DNA from: Microbacterium sp. cf046
Lineage (GTDB): Bacteria > Actinomycetota > Actinomycetes > Actinomycetales > Microbacteriaceae
Reading direction: 5' to 3'
NCBI RefSeq assembly: GCF_900114345.1
Contig: NZ_FOZJ01000002.1
Span: 372,001-436,000 of the forward strand
DNA length: 64,000 nt
Numbering within the stretch: the first letter of the stretch is position 1; each line of letters opens with the position of its first letter. Below are positions 1 to 10,463 of the stretch, piece after piece. The translations under genes and the position numbers were made by a program. The notes beneath the pieces were generated by a model, which did no database searches, had not been told where the DNA came from, and worked only from the letters and a program-made list of their open reading frames with translations.

Positions 1-371
1 GAGCGCGGCGTTCACCGTGCGTTGGTGACGGATGAACATCGTCGGCGCCCTGTGCTCAGGGTTCGTCCGTCACCTGTGTACGCCGAGCGCGGCGTTCACT
101 GTGCGTTGGTGACGGATGAGCGCGGGGGCGCCCTGTGCTCAGGGTTCGTCCGTCACCTGTGTACGCCGAACGCGGCGTTCACCGTGCGTTGGTGACGGAT
201 GAACGTCGTCGGCACCCTGTGCTCAGGGTTCGTCCGTCACCTGTGTACGCCGAACGCTGCGTTCACCGTGCGTTGGTGACGGATGAACATCGTCGGCGCC
301 CTGTGCTCAGGGTTCGTCCGTCACCTGTGTACGCCGAACGCGGCGTTCACGGTGCGTTGGTGACGGATGAG
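1..371. repeat. Tandem array 1 of 59-bp palindromic repeats
   Basis: Four complete 59-bp copies lie at 62-120, 145-203, 229-287 and 313-371, and the tail of a fifth (right arm 24-36) is cut by the window edge. Each starts TTCGTCCGTCACC and ends GGTGACGGATGA(A/G), a 13-bp terminal inverted repeat; the interior is also an imperfect palindrome with apex gaacg-cgg-cgttc. The period is 83-84 bp and the 24-25 bp spacers are nearly identical (ending in ccctgtgctcaggg). The G at arm position 4 and the final G would still form G-U pairs in a + strand RNA. The same element recurs at 14190-14436 and 15461-15749. Function unknown. Confidence 0.93.
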
Positions 372-512
372 CGCAGGGGCGCCGCGACGAACGCAACACG
401 CGCGGGCCGATGAACGCCGGCGGGGACGGGTCGCGCGGCATCCGCACATGAAGACCTTATTAAACCCCGACCGCGACGGCCCCCACGAATCGTGAATATC
501 GGGACTGGTCGG
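372..512. other. Intergenic stretch before glgP
   Basis: No gene is supported between the end of repeat array 1 and the glgP promoter. The stretch contains an AT-richer patch (aagaccttattaaacc, around 450-465) that may belong to the upstream promoter region of glgP. Nothing else recognisable is seen. Confidence 0.5.
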
Positions 513-518
513 TAGTTT
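513..518 (+). promoter_or_regulatory. -10 box of glgP, leaderless arrangement
   Basis: TAGTTT followed by exactly 6 nt (cgtacc) and the glgP ATG. No Shine-Dalgarno sequence is present. The spacing matches the TANNNT-N6-RTG pattern seen at many genes here, so the transcript probably starts at the start codon. Confidence 0.6.
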
Positions 519-524
519 CGTACC

Positions 525-3050
<2,526 letters not shown>

Positions 3051-3196
3051 CATTTCCGGTGGGCGTACTGGCCGGTTGCCCTGCCCGCGTTCGGCGCACC
3101 CACAAAGGACATCTCCGCAAAGCAGGACGGATGCCGGCCGATCGGTCCTTCCTTCGCTGAATCTCCTCCGCTCGTGTGCGCCCGGCGCACCGAAGC

Positions 3197-3220
3197 GCAC
3201 CGGCCCTCGATCGCCGGTGC
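3197..3220. promoter_or_regulatory. Candidate TetR operator (8-bp inverted repeat)
   Basis: Perfect inverted repeat GCACCGGC-N8-GCCGGTGC directly ahead of the -10-like TAAGAAT (3225-3231) of the TetR-family gene. Its position over the -35 region and its size fit an autoregulatory TetR operator. Function is inferred from position only. Confidence 0.4.
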
Positions 3221-3237
3221 CCTGTAAGAATGGGCGA

Positions 3238-3882
3238 GTGCGTGCCGACGCGATGGCGAACCGCGAGAAGCTGCTCGATGCAGCATCCGCGGTCTTCGCC
3301 GAGCGCGGGATCGATGCACCGCTCACTCTGCTGCCGGAGCGAGCGAACCTCGGCAAGGGCACGCTGTACCGGCACTTCGCTGATCGGGATGCCGTGATCC
3401 TGGGCCTCGCCGCACGCCTGCGAATCAGGTTCGCGGGAATCGTGGAGGCGGCGGATGCAGCCGAGTCGGGCTGGGATGCGATCGTGACATACATCGACGG
3501 CGCGACGGCGATGTACCTCGACCTGCCGTGGCTCGGCGCGGTCCGTGCCCGTGCGCGACAACTGGCACCGAGCGACGGGCGGTTCGAGCTCGCGGTGCGG
3601 CTGGTCATCGAGCGAGCGCGGGCGGAAGGGTCACTGCGCGCAGACGTCGACCCGACCGATGTCGTGTTCGCGCCGGCAATGCTCGCGGGCTTTGTCGACC
3701 TGCCCGAGCCGATGCGCTCGGTGGTGATGGCACGTCAGCGCGACATCATCCTCGACGGTCTGAGGGCACCTGGGGTTCCGCGCCCGCAGCTCGGCGGAAA
3801 TCCTCTGACGATCGAGCGGCTGCGGGCGTACACAGACGGCGATGCCGACTCGTCGGCTGACGTGACGGCATCGGGGGCGTAG
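3238..3882 (+). CDS. TetR/AcrR family transcriptional regulator
   Basis: A 214-residue regulator. The N-terminal helix-turn-helix is recognisable: ANREKLLDAASAVFAERG, then LGKGTLYRHFADRDAV at about residues 38-53. The C-terminal half resembles the ligand-binding domain of regulators annotated as SACE_7040-type. The start chosen is GTG 3238, placed 6-7 nt after the -10-like TAAGAAT; an ATG five codons later (3253) is the alternative. No clear target is adjacent: glgP precedes it in the same direction and the next gene is convergent. An 8-bp inverted repeat at 3197-3220 could be its own operator. The ligand is unknown. Confidence 0.85.
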   Translation: MRADAMANREKLLDAASAVFAERGIDAPLTLLPERANLGKGTLYRHFADRDAVILGLAARLRIRFAGIVEAADAAESGWDAIVTYIDGATAMYLDLPWLGAVRARARQLAPSDGRFELAVRLVIERARAEGSLRADVDPTDVVFAPAMLAGFVDLPEPMRSVVMARQRDIILDGLRAPGVPRPQLGGNPLTIERLRAYTDGDADSSADVTASGA

Positions 3883-3917
3883 ATGTGGGGCCCGCTCCTT
3901 GCGAGCGGGCCCCACAT
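3883..3917. terminator. Bidirectional terminator hairpin
   Basis: Perfect 15-bp stem (ATGTGGGGCCCGCTC / GAGCGGGCCCCACAT) with a 5-nt loop, starting on the base after the TetR stop codon and ending 8 bp before the stop of the convergent CWB2 gene. No T-run on the + strand, but position and strength fit a shared terminator. Confidence 0.75.
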
Positions 3918-3924
3918 GGTCCGC

Positions 3925-5682
3925 TTACGGCACGGCCGCGAAGTCCCGCCCTGCCATGAACTCCGTACCTCCTGCGCACTCGCAGATCTGGGTTCCGAAG
4001 ATCATCACGGTGAGCGGGCCGTCCCCGTAGATGGGGAAGGACTGCGATGCGTGACCGGTCCGAACATCGTCCGGCATCAGCAACCACGGGCGGAAGCCAT
4101 CTCTGAGACCCCAATCCCCCAAGGTCGCCTTGTCTCCGTAGGGGTAGTCCGTCGGTGACCCAGGGTAGATCCCGACATACGCCGGGGTGTACCAGTCGTC
4201 GGGATGCGTGTAGTCGAATGACACCGTGACCGAGATGCTGTTGGATGTGATGACCACGTTCGAGATCGCCGGGCCGGCCACCGGGTCTGCAGTGACATAG
4301 TCGCCAGCCGCTCGCTCGACGACCGTTTCAGCAAGCACGCCCAGCTCGTTCTTGACCGAGTTGTTGACGACATCCGGCCCGCCGAGCACGACGATCCGCG
4401 CTGGATTCAGCCGTTCGAGTTCGGCCTTGACCGCCGGTGAGAGTGCGCCGGGTGCACTGAGCAGGACAGGCCCGCCGAGACTGCCCGCCGCTGCCGCGCC
4501 GGAGAGGGCGTCGGGGAAGTTGAAGGCGTTCGCGACGTAGGCGATCGGAACGTTCGGCGAGTCCCCCGGGAAGGTGGCTGCGCTGATCGCGGCAGAGGTC
4601 TCGAACCGGCTGGTGCCTGCAAGCCTTTCGACGGTGCCTGAAAACGGGTTCAGCGAATCCTCGACGGCCTCACTCACCACCGATGTGCCGCCCAGGACGA
4701 TGATCTTCGAGGGAGAGAGCCGAGTGAGTTCGGCCTTGACCGCCTCGGGCAGCGCGTCGGCGCTCGTCAGCAGCACCGGGCCGCCCAGCGTACCCGCCGC
4801 TGCCGCGCCCGAAAGCGCGTCGGGGAAGTTGAATCCGTTGGCGAGATAGGCCACCGGTACGCCCGTGGCGAATGTCTTCTCACTGATCGCCGCCGAGGTC
4901 TCGAACCGGCTCGCGCCTGCGTAGCGCTCGACCGTTCCTGCGGTATAGCCGGCCAGCTCGGTCATGACGGCATCGTTGACGACGCTCGCGCCTCCGAGGA
5001 CGACGATCTTGCCGGGGTCCAATCGATCGAGTTGCGTCTTGATCGCGTCCGAAAGAGAACCCGCTGCAGTCAAGAGGACGGGTCCGCCCAGCGCCCCCGC
5101 CGCCGCCGCACCCGATAGCGCATCGGGGAAGTTGAAGGCGTTGGCCACGAAAACGACCGGTGTGCTGGCGCCAAAGGACTCGAATGCAATCGCCCCCGAT
5201 GTCTCGAAGCGGGATGTACCGTAGAGCCTCTCGATCGGTGCCTGTACGTCGTACCAGCCGATGTCGATCTGCTCTTGCGTCTGCCAATTCCAAAGCGCGA
5301 TGAAGTAGTAGCCACCTTCCGACAGGTGGATCTCGTGATTTTCGCGCTGCCGCAGTGGCTCCTCGAAGTAGTGAACGCCGCTGGAGTCCCACAACTCGAC
5401 GTTCCATTGGTTCGTGAGGTCGAGGTCGGCATTGACCCAGAGACCCGGCGTCTCATGGAGCACGCCGACTGTCGTCGGACCCTGCGCGGCCAACGCCGAG
5501 ATCTCTCTTTTCGAGGCGTCACTCTCGTTGGCCGCACCGATTTGATGCGGGGACGGCGCCGATGGTTGGGGCGGTGGCGCTGTCGGCGGTGCGGCTTGAG
5601 CCGACACCCCTCCCAGCGTTGCGAGGGTGGCGACCGTGCAGACTGCTACGGCATGGACGAGGGCGCGACGAAGTCGTGTCAT
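3925..5682 (-). CDS. Secreted cell-wall-binding protein with three CWB2 repeats
   Basis: About 585 residues. A Sec signal peptide is clear (MTRLRRALVHAVAVCTVATL..., cleavage likely after GVSAQA, residue 30). A Pro-rich linker and a short N-terminal domain (about 60-150) follow, then three tandem CWB2 repeats (PF04122 type), each with R(Y/L)xGxSRFETSxAI, NAFNFPDALSGAAAAGxLGGPVLL and KI(V/I)VLGG motifs. A roughly 120-residue C-terminal domain is not recognised. CWB2 repeats anchor surface proteins to cell-wall polymers in Gram-positive bacteria, so a wall-attached protein is likely. The ATG at 5682 is chosen because it begins the signal peptide and has AGGGG upstream; an ATG 11 codons earlier is possible. 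Tandem near-identical repeats suggest internal duplication. Confidence 0.88.
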   Translation of the reverse strand: MTRLRRALVHAVAVCTVATLATLGGVSAQAAPPTAPPPQPSAPSPHQIGAANESDASKREISALAAQGPTTVGVLHETPGLWVNADLDLTNQWNVELWDSSGVHYFEEPLRQRENHEIHLSEGGYYFIALWNWQTQEQIDIGWYDVQAPIERLYGTSRFETSGAIAFESFGASTPVVFVANAFNFPDALSGAAAAGALGGPVLLTAAGSLSDAIKTQLDRLDPGKIVVLGGASVVNDAVMTELAGYTAGTVERYAGASRFETSAAISEKTFATGVPVAYLANGFNFPDALSGAAAAGTLGGPVLLTSADALPEAVKAELTRLSPSKIIVLGGTSVVSEAVEDSLNPFSGTVERLAGTSRFETSAAISAATFPGDSPNVPIAYVANAFNFPDALSGAAAAGSLGGPVLLSAPGALSPAVKAELERLNPARIVVLGGPDVVNNSVKNELGVLAETVVERAAGDYVTADPVAGPAISNVVITSNSISVTVSFDYTHPDDWYTPAYVGIYPGSPTDYPYGDKATLGDWGLRDGFRPWLLMPDDVRTGHASQSFPIYGDGPLTVMIFGTQICECAGGTEFMAGRDFAAVP

Positions 5683-5807
5683 TTTGGGGACCCCTAGCTC
5701 AGTCTCATGGACCATAACCGGACTTCTCTGTCCGATTGCAGGGGACACTATCACATCGGATTCACGGCGCATACGGCGTTGTCTGGCGGCAAACGAGGAC
5801 GGCCTGC
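5683..5807. other. Intergenic promoter region of CWB2 gene
   Basis: AT-richer than its surroundings. On the minus strand, TATGGT (5716-5711) could be a -10 box about 28 nt ahead of the ATG. A small inverted repeat cggac-ttctct-gtccg lies just beyond it. Function not established. Confidence 0.35.
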
Positions 5808-6545
5808 TCACGATCCTCGCGCATGCAGCGCGACGAATGTACGCAGGATCCGACTCGGGTGCGACACCGGCGCGCGCTGCACCGCGGCGAGCGGCACGTC
5901 GAGTTCGTGCGGCGCGAAATAGCCATGGCCGGCGTACGCGTGGATCCGCGTCGTGATGCCGTCCAGGTCGAGCTCGGGGTGGAACTGAGTCGCGTACACA
6001 TTGCGGCCCACGCGGAACATCTGCACGGGGCAGCCCGGGCTCGATGCGAGCAGGACGGCGGACGGGGGCAGCGAGCTGATCGCCTCCTTGTGGCCCACGT
6101 AGGCGCCGAATGTGGCGGGCATGCCCTCGAGGAGGGGATCGTGTGCGCCCGCGTCGGTGAGGGTGACCGGCACGACACTGATCGGCTCGGTGTACGTGCG
6201 GTCGATCGTCGCGCCGAGGTACGCGCCGACCGTGCCGACGCCGTAGCACGCGCCGAGGAACGGGAAGTCCCGTGCCACGACCTCGCCCAGCAGCGCCGCG
6301 AACTCCGCTTCGACCCGGTGCTGCACCTGAGACTTCTGCTCCGCGGCATCCGATGCATTGAAGGGTCCGCCGCCCACGAAGATGCCCGACAGCTCGTCCA
6401 GATCCAGTGGAGGCATCGGACCGGCTTCCAGCCGCACCCGGATCAGCTGGTCCTCGGTCAGCCCCGCGTATCGCAGGAACAGCGCATACTCCTCGTCGGC
6501 GGGCAGGTCCTCAGCCCGGGTGGCGAGCAGTACGAACGGTTTCAC
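5808..6545 (-). CDS. Class I glutamine amidotransferase-like protein
   Basis: A 245-residue cytoplasmic protein of the GMP-synthase glutaminase-like family. The nucleophile elbow FLGACYGVG contains the catalytic Cys, and YATQFHPELD carries the catalytic His of the triad. The protein is a free-standing amidotransferase without a synthetase partner; such proteins are usually annotated as GMP synthase-like and their acceptor substrate is unknown. The GTG at 6545 is preceded by TAGGCT and 6 nt, the leaderless arrangement found at many genes here. It is divergent from the thioesterase gene. The overall fold call is firm, the biological role open. Confidence 0.88.
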   Translation of the reverse strand: MKPFVLLATRAEDLPADEEYALFLRYAGLTEDQLIRVRLEAGPMPPLDLDELSGIFVGGGPFNASDAAEQKSQVQHRVEAEFAALLGEVVARDFPFLGACYGVGTVGAYLGATIDRTYTEPISVVPVTLTDAGAHDPLLEGMPATFGAYVGHKEAISSLPPSAVLLASSPGCPVQMFRVGRNVYATQFHPELDLDGITTRIHAYAGHGYFAPHELDVPLAAVQRAPVSHPSRILRTFVALHARGS

Positions 6546-6551
6546 GGACCA

Positions 6552-6557
6552 AGCCTA
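6552..6557 (-). promoter_or_regulatory. -10 box of amidotransferase gene (leaderless)
   Basis: TAGGCT on the minus strand, 6 nt before the GTG at 6545; no Shine-Dalgarno sequence. Confidence 0.65.
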
Positions 6558-6666
6558 GGGGCCGGTGTCATCCACAATGGTCGCGCGACGTATCCGCGCG
6601 GCGGCCGTCGCGCCGGATCCGTCCACGTACATGCCGCGCGCGCCGGTCGTGCGAGAAGATCGGTGC

Positions 6667-7167
6667 ATGACCGACAGCCGCTCTCGCACATTCGACTGGT
6701 CCGACCCCGCAGAGGCCCTGACCCAGGCTCGCAACGCCGGCACGGGTCTGGAGGCCCTGCAGGCGATGATCGACGGCCGGATACCGCCGCCGCCGATCGC
6801 GCAGCTGATGGGCTTCACGCTCGTCGAGGTGCGCGCCGGGTCCGCGGTGTTCGAGTGCGTGCCGGCCGAGTTCCACTACAACCCGATCGGCGCGGTGCAC
6901 GGCGGCCTCGCATGCACGCTGCTGGACTCCGCGCTTGGCTGCGCCGGCCACACCACCCTGCCGGCGGGCGTCGGCTACACCTCGGTCGACCTCAACGTGC
7001 GCTACCTGCGGCCCATCACGCACGCATCGGGCGTGCTGCGGGCGACGGGCCGGGTGATCAAGCCCGGGCGCCGGGTGATCTTCACAGAGGGGGAGCTGAC
7101 GGATGCCGGCGGCCGCGTGGTCGCCGCCGCAACGAGTTCGCTGCTCGTGCTGGCGGCGACCGACTAG
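6667..7167 (+). CDS. PaaI-family hot-dog thioesterase
   Basis: 166 residues with the hot-dog signature of the PaaI/YdiI acyl-CoA thioesterase group: HYNPIGAVHGGLACTLLDSALGCA, in which the HGG segment and the following Asp are the usual catalytic or active-site elements, then SVDLNVRYLRPI. It should hydrolyse an acyl-CoA in the cytoplasm; the acyl group is not predictable. ATG 6667 is chosen because it starts the conserved protein and has GAAGAT exactly 6 nt upstream, a weak leaderless-type -10 box. A hairpin at 7173-7190 just after the stop may end its transcript. Confidence 0.88.
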   Translation: MTDSRSRTFDWSDPAEALTQARNAGTGLEALQAMIDGRIPPPPIAQLMGFTLVEVRAGSAVFECVPAEFHYNPIGAVHGGLACTLLDSALGCAGHTTLPAGVGYTSVDLNVRYLRPITHASGVLRATGRVIKPGRRVIFTEGELTDAGGRVVAAATSSLLVLAATD

Positions 7168-7172
7168 CCTCC

Positions 7173-7193
7173 GGTCCGCTCCTGCGGACCTTT
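7173..7193 (+). terminator. Hairpin after thioesterase gene
   Basis: GGTCCGC-TCCT-GCGGACC followed by TTT, 5 bp after the thioesterase stop and ahead of the next gene's promoter. Short T-run, so moderate support. Confidence 0.55.
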
Positions 7194-7208
7194 CGCGGAC
7201 CGCAGGAC

Positions 7209-7214
7209 TAGGCT
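7209..7214 (+). promoter_or_regulatory. -10 box of 77-aa gene (leaderless)
   Basis: TAGGCT, then cgctcc (6 nt), then ATG 7221. No ribosome-binding site in the spacer. Confidence 0.65.
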
Positions 7215-7220
7215 CGCTCC

Positions 7221-7454
7221 ATGGCTATCGCACGACTGCACGGCGGACCCCTCGACGGGCAGCTGCTGCCCCTGGAAGACCCCGAACTCGACAAGCTCAT
7301 CGTCCCCTACAGCGAGACCCAGGTGGTCTACGAGCGCAAGGGCGACCTCGAGCGCACGGGCGATCACGATGGCCCGACCGAGGCCGAGTTCTGGTTCGTC
7401 GAGTCCAACGACGAAATCGACCCGTACAGCGACTCGCCGCGTGAGCGCCGCTGA
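7221..7454 (+). CDS. Conserved small hypothetical protein (77 aa)
   Basis: A short acidic, soluble protein starting MAIARLHGGPLDGQLLPLED and containing PYSETQVVYERKG and EAEFWFVES. No cysteines, signal peptide or membrane segment. The GGPLDGxxLPL opening recurs in small uncharacterised actinobacterial proteins, so it is likely real, but no function is known. It is expressed from a leaderless-type promoter (TAGGCT-N6-ATG), and its last 14 nt overlap the start of the CYTH gene, so the two are probably translationally coupled. Confidence 0.75.
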   Translation: MAIARLHGGPLDGQLLPLEDPELDKLIVPYSETQVVYERKGDLERTGDHDGPTEAEFWFVESNDEIDPYSDSPRERR

Positions 7455-8082
7455 CCCGAGCGCATCCTCATCCGAGCCGTCTCGATCGGTCGAGATAGAG
7501 CTCAAGTTCGACGCGGACGACGACACGCCGCTGCCCGACTGGACCGCCCTGCCCGGGGTCGCAGCAGTCGGCGCGCCCGAGCTGCGCGAACTCGACGCCC
7601 GCTATTTCGACACCGCCGAGTACGCACTCGCCTCGGCCGGCTATGCGCTCCGTCGCCGCAGCGGCGGCCCCGATGCCGGCTGGCACATCAAGGGCCCGCG
7701 GATCGGCGGCGGCCGTGTCGAGCTCGGCTGGCCGCTCGGCGACTTCGACGACGAAGGTGTGCCTGATGCCGTCCGCGCCGCCCTCACCCACGTCACGGAT
7801 GCCGAGCTTCGCCCCATCGCGCGCATCCTCAACACGCGCACGGCGTATGCGCTGCGCTCCGGGGACGGCGCGCTGGTCGCCGAGTTCGTCGACGACCGCG
7901 TCACCGCGACCGACGCGCGCACCGGAGTGGTGCGCACGTGGCGGGAATGGGAGATCGAACTCGGGCCGGCAGCATCCGCCGACCCGCGCGCGTTCTTCTC
8001 CGCGGTCGAGACCGCGGTGCTCGCCGCAGGCGGCCGTGCCGCGGCATCCGCTTCGAAGCTCGCGCGGGCGCTCGGGTACTGA
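7441..8082 (+). CDS. CYTH domain protein
   Basis: 213 residues. The CYTH signature ExExK is visible as VEIELKFDADDD at about residues 18-29, followed by the tunnel-type strands RYFDTAEYALASAGYALRRR, GWHIKGPR and EWEIELG. The family comprises class IV adenylate cyclases, thiamine-triphosphatases and inorganic triphosphatases that bind a triphosphate and divalent metals. The protein lacks the CHAD domain often fused in bacteria. GTG 7441 is chosen because it opens the protein just before the CYTH motif; it overlaps the previous gene by 14 nt. The substrate is unknown; inorganic triphosphatase is the likeliest guess from family. Confidence 0.88.
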   Translation: MSAADPSASSSEPSRSVEIELKFDADDDTPLPDWTALPGVAAVGAPELRELDARYFDTAEYALASAGYALRRRSGGPDAGWHIKGPRIGGGRVELGWPLGDFDDEGVPDAVRAALTHVTDAELRPIARILNTRTAYALRSGDGALVAEFVDDRVTATDARTGVVRTWREWEIELGPAASADPRAFFSAVETAVLAAGGRAAASASKLARALGY

Positions 8083-8088
8083 TCGGAT

Positions 8089-8931
8089 TCAGGGCGTGCG
8101 GCACTCGCCGCCGTAGGGGACCCATTCGACGTCGTCGCACGCGGGCAGCTGGTCTCCCGATCGCACGGCGGCGACCACCGAGTCCACCGCCTTCTCCACA
8201 AGGGCCTCGGAGTCCCAATGGATCGCGTGGCCAGCGTCGGTCGCGATCACGTGCACCGAGTCGCCGGAGAGCGCTGCCAGGGCATCGTGGAGCTCTGTCC
8301 ACCACTCGAGGATCGACGCATCGGAGTCATCCTCGGGGTTGCCCTGTGTGAGGACGATCGTCGGGATGTCGGCCAGCTCGAGTCCCTCGACCTCGTCGAT
8401 GGTCGATTCGAAGTCGATCTGCCGGCCGCCCTCCTGAAGGATCGAAAGATCGAAGCTCTCGTCCTGGAACGCCCCGATCGTCGAAGAGTCCTCGAACACC
8501 ACACCCGCGAGGGCATCGCGATGGCGAGCGGCGAAGGCCTGGGTCACGAGTCCGCCGTACGACCACCCGAGCATGACGTACGGCCCGGGGATGTCGTTCG
8601 CCTCGAGCGTCGCCCGCAGCTGGTCGGCCGCGGTGCCCGCGGTCGGGTCGGGGAGGTCTTCCGGCCAGTCCGGGCTCTGCCCCAGGCCGGCGCGGGAGTA
8701 GCTGCACACGAGCGTGTCGGTCGCGATCTGGGTCTGCAGCGACGCGAACGTGTCGGCCGCCGTGTTCAGCCCCGGAACGAGGATCACGGTCGGCGAGCCC
8801 TCACCCGCGCAGCTGAGGTCGAGGTCTGCCGGCGCGACGCGCTCCGACGCAGAGGTGCAGGCGGACAGGGCACACACCGCGACGAGCAGAGCGCCGATGA
8901 CGACGCGATCACGCCCAGGCAGCCTCGCCAT
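8089..8931 (-). CDS. Lipoprotein alpha/beta hydrolase
   Basis: 280 residues. A lipoprotein signal peptide ends in the lipobox LSAC, with acylated Cys near residue 24, so it should sit on the outer face of the membrane. The fold is alpha/beta hydrolase: TVILVPGLNTAADTF as oxyanion segment, nucleophile elbow GWSYGG, and a likely catalytic His in TDAGHAIHWD. The substrate cannot be inferred; many such proteins are esterases. The ATG at 8931 is preferred because TACGCT lies exactly 6 nt upstream and the signal peptide begins there. The C-terminus contains two Cys (PACDDVEW, GECRTP) that could form a disulfide. It is convergent with the CYTH gene. Confidence 0.87.
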   Translation of the reverse strand: MARLPGRDRVVIGALLVAVCALSACTSASERVAPADLDLSCAGEGSPTVILVPGLNTAADTFASLQTQIATDTLVCSYSRAGLGQSPDWPEDLPDPTAGTAADQLRATLEANDIPGPYVMLGWSYGGLVTQAFAARHRDALAGVVFEDSSTIGAFQDESFDLSILQEGGRQIDFESTIDEVEGLELADIPTIVLTQGNPEDDSDASILEWWTELHDALAALSGDSVHVIATDAGHAIHWDSEALVEKAVDSVVAAVRSGDQLPACDDVEWVPYGGECRTP

Positions 8932-8937
8932 GCGCGA

Positions 8938-8943
8938 AGCGTA
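8938..8943 (-). promoter_or_regulatory. -10 box of lipoprotein hydrolase (leaderless)
   Basis: TACGCT on the minus strand, 6 nt before ATG 8931. Confidence 0.55.
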
Positions 8944-8968
8944 CACCCGCGTGTTCGGGCGCTGACGA

Positions 8969-9039
8969 TTCGTCTCGCTTCGCTCGCTCAACGATCGGAG
9001 GTCGCGGCCGTTGAGCGAGGAGCGCAGCGACGAGACGAA
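8969..9039. repeat. Long imperfect inverted repeat (TTCGTCTCG family)
   Basis: Left arm 8969-8993 starts TTCGTCTCGCTTCGCTCGC and ends CTCAACG. Right arm 9009-9039 is its imperfect complement, ending GACGAGACGAA. It lies just after the lpdA stop on the minus strand. The same arm sequence returns, in opposite arrangement, at 22181-22278, so this is a dispersed element that may also act as a terminator. Confidence 0.8.
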
Positions 9040-9053
9040 ACGCGGAGGCCCTC

Positions 9054-10451
9054 CTACAAGTTGATCATGTGGCCGGCGAGCCCGTGGAACGCCTCCTGCA
9101 CGGCCTCGGACAGCGTCGGGTGCGTGTGCACGTTGCGCGCAGCCTCGAGCGCCGTGAGGTCCCACTTCTGCGCGAGTGTGAGCTCGGGCAGCAGCTCCGA
9201 CACGTCGGGGCCGATCAGGTGGCCGCCCAGCAGCTCGAGGTGTTCGCCGTCGGCGATGAGCTTGACGAAGCCGATCGGCTCACCCAGCCCGTTCGCCTTG
9301 CCGTTCGCGCTGAACGGGAACTTCGCGACCTTGACGTCGTAGCCCGCGTCCCGCGCCTGCTGCTCGGTGAGCCCGAACGAGGCGACCTGCGGCGAGCAGA
9401 ACGTCGCGCGCGGCATCATGCGGTAATCGCCCAGCGTCATGGTCTCGGCCTTGCCGATCGTCTCGGCGGCGACGACGCCCTGCGCCTCGGCGACGTGCGC
9501 GAGCTGCAGCTTCGCGGTGACATCGCCGATCGCGTAGATGTGCGGCACGTTCGTGCGCATGTGGTCGTCGATGTCGATCGCGCCGCGATCGGTGAGCTTC
9601 ACGCCCGTGTTCTCGAGACCGAAGTTCTCGACGTTCGGCGCGAAGCCGATCGACATGAGCACCTTGTCGGCCTCGATCGAGGCCTGCTCGCCGTCCTTGG
9701 GCGTGTACGTGACGGTGACCTTGTCGCCGTGGTCGACGACGGACTCCACCTTGGTCGAGGTGAGGATCTCGACGCCGTACTTCTTGTACTGGCGCGCGAT
9801 CTCCTTCGACACGTCGGCATCCTCATTCGGGAGCGCGCGATCGAGGAACTCGATGATCGTCACCTTGACGCCGTAGTTGACCAGCACGAACGCGAACTCC
9901 ATGCCGATCGCGCCCGCGCCGACGATGACGATCGACCCGGGCAGGTCACGCGTGAGGATCTGCTCCTCGTAGGTCACGACGTTGTCGCTCAGCTGCACAC
10001 CGGGCAGGAACCGCACCTTGGATCCGGTCGAGATGATCGCGTTGACGAAGGTCACCCGCTCGGTCGAGCCGTCCGACTTCGCGACGTCGATCGTGTTCGC
10101 GTCGACGAACGAACCGCGGCCCTCGTACTCGGTGACCTTGTTCTTCTTCATCAGGAAGTGGATGCCCTTGACGTGCGTGTCGGCGACCTTGCGGCTGCGG
10201 TCCCACGCGGTGCCGAAGTCGAAGTGCACATCACCCGAGATGCCGAACTGCTCGGCCTGGTGGTGGAAGACGTGGGCGAGATCCGCGTTGCGCAGGAGCG
10301 CCTTCGAGGGGATGCACCCCACGTTGAGGCACACACCGCCCCAGTACTTCTCCTCGATGATCGCAACAGAAAGGCCGAGCTGAGCTGCTCGGACGGCCGC
10401 GACATAACCGCCGGGGCCGGCGCCGAGGATGGCGACGTCGTAATGAGGCAT
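9054..10451 (-). CDS. lpdA: Dihydrolipoyl dehydrogenase (E3)
   Basis: 465-residue flavoprotein, the usual length. It reoxidises the lipoyl groups of the 2-oxoacid dehydrogenase complexes with FAD and NAD+. Visible features are the N-terminal FAD-binding [10 protein letters not shown], the redox disulfide [16 protein letters not shown], the NAD-binding [10 protein letters not shown], a second FAD motif YAIGDV, and the C-terminal catalytic dimer-interface motif [12 protein letters not shown]. The ATG at 10451 is preceded by TAGGCT and 6 nt, so it is probably leaderless. No E1 or E2 genes are nearby, so E3 is encoded separately here. The CopC-like gene starts 9 bp upstream in genome order and reads the same way. 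Confidence 0.97.
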   Translation of the reverse strand: MPHYDVAILGAGPGGYVAAVRAAQLGLSVAIIEEKYWGGVCLNVGCIPSKALLRNADLAHVFHHQAEQFGISGDVHFDFGTAWDRSRKVADTHVKGIHFLMKKNKVTEYEGRGSFVDANTIDVAKSDGSTERVTFVNAIISTGSKVRFLPGVQLSDNVVTYEEQILTRDLPGSIVIVGAGAIGMEFAFVLVNYGVKVTIIEFLDRALPNEDADVSKEIARQYKKYGVEILTSTKVESVVDHGDKVTVTYTPKDGEQASIEADKVLMSIGFAPNVENFGLENTGVKLTDRGAIDIDDHMRTNVPHIYAIGDVTAKLQLAHVAEAQGVVAAETIGKAETMTLGDYRMMPRATFCSPQVASFGLTEQQARDAGYDVKVAKFPFSANGKANGLGEPIGFVKLIADGEHLELLGGHLIGPDVSELLPELTLAQKWDLTALEAARNVHTHPTLSEAVQEAFHGLAGHMINL

Positions 10452-10457
10452 GCCTCA

Positions 10458-10463
10458 AGCCTA
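10458..10463 (-). promoter_or_regulatory. -10 box of lpdA (leaderless)
   Basis: TAGGCT on the minus strand, 6 nt before the lpdA ATG; it overlaps the 3' end of the copC-like gene. Confidence 0.6.

Noticed and set aside
135..413. Possible repetitive coding region (VRPSPVYAER repeats)
   Set aside because: The reading frame simply follows the 84-bp period of the palindrome array, has no ribosome-binding site or promoter and does not persist through the 83-bp units.
1..420. CRISPR-like array (regular repeats with spacers)
   Set aside because: Spacers are near-identical, repeats are 59-bp palindromes rather than 23-47 bp, and no cas gene is present; same for arrays 2 and 3.
3051..3196. Possible small gene between glgP and the TetR gene
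   Set aside because: Frames there are continuations of glgP shadows without a start signal; only the inverted repeat near the TetR promoter is notable.
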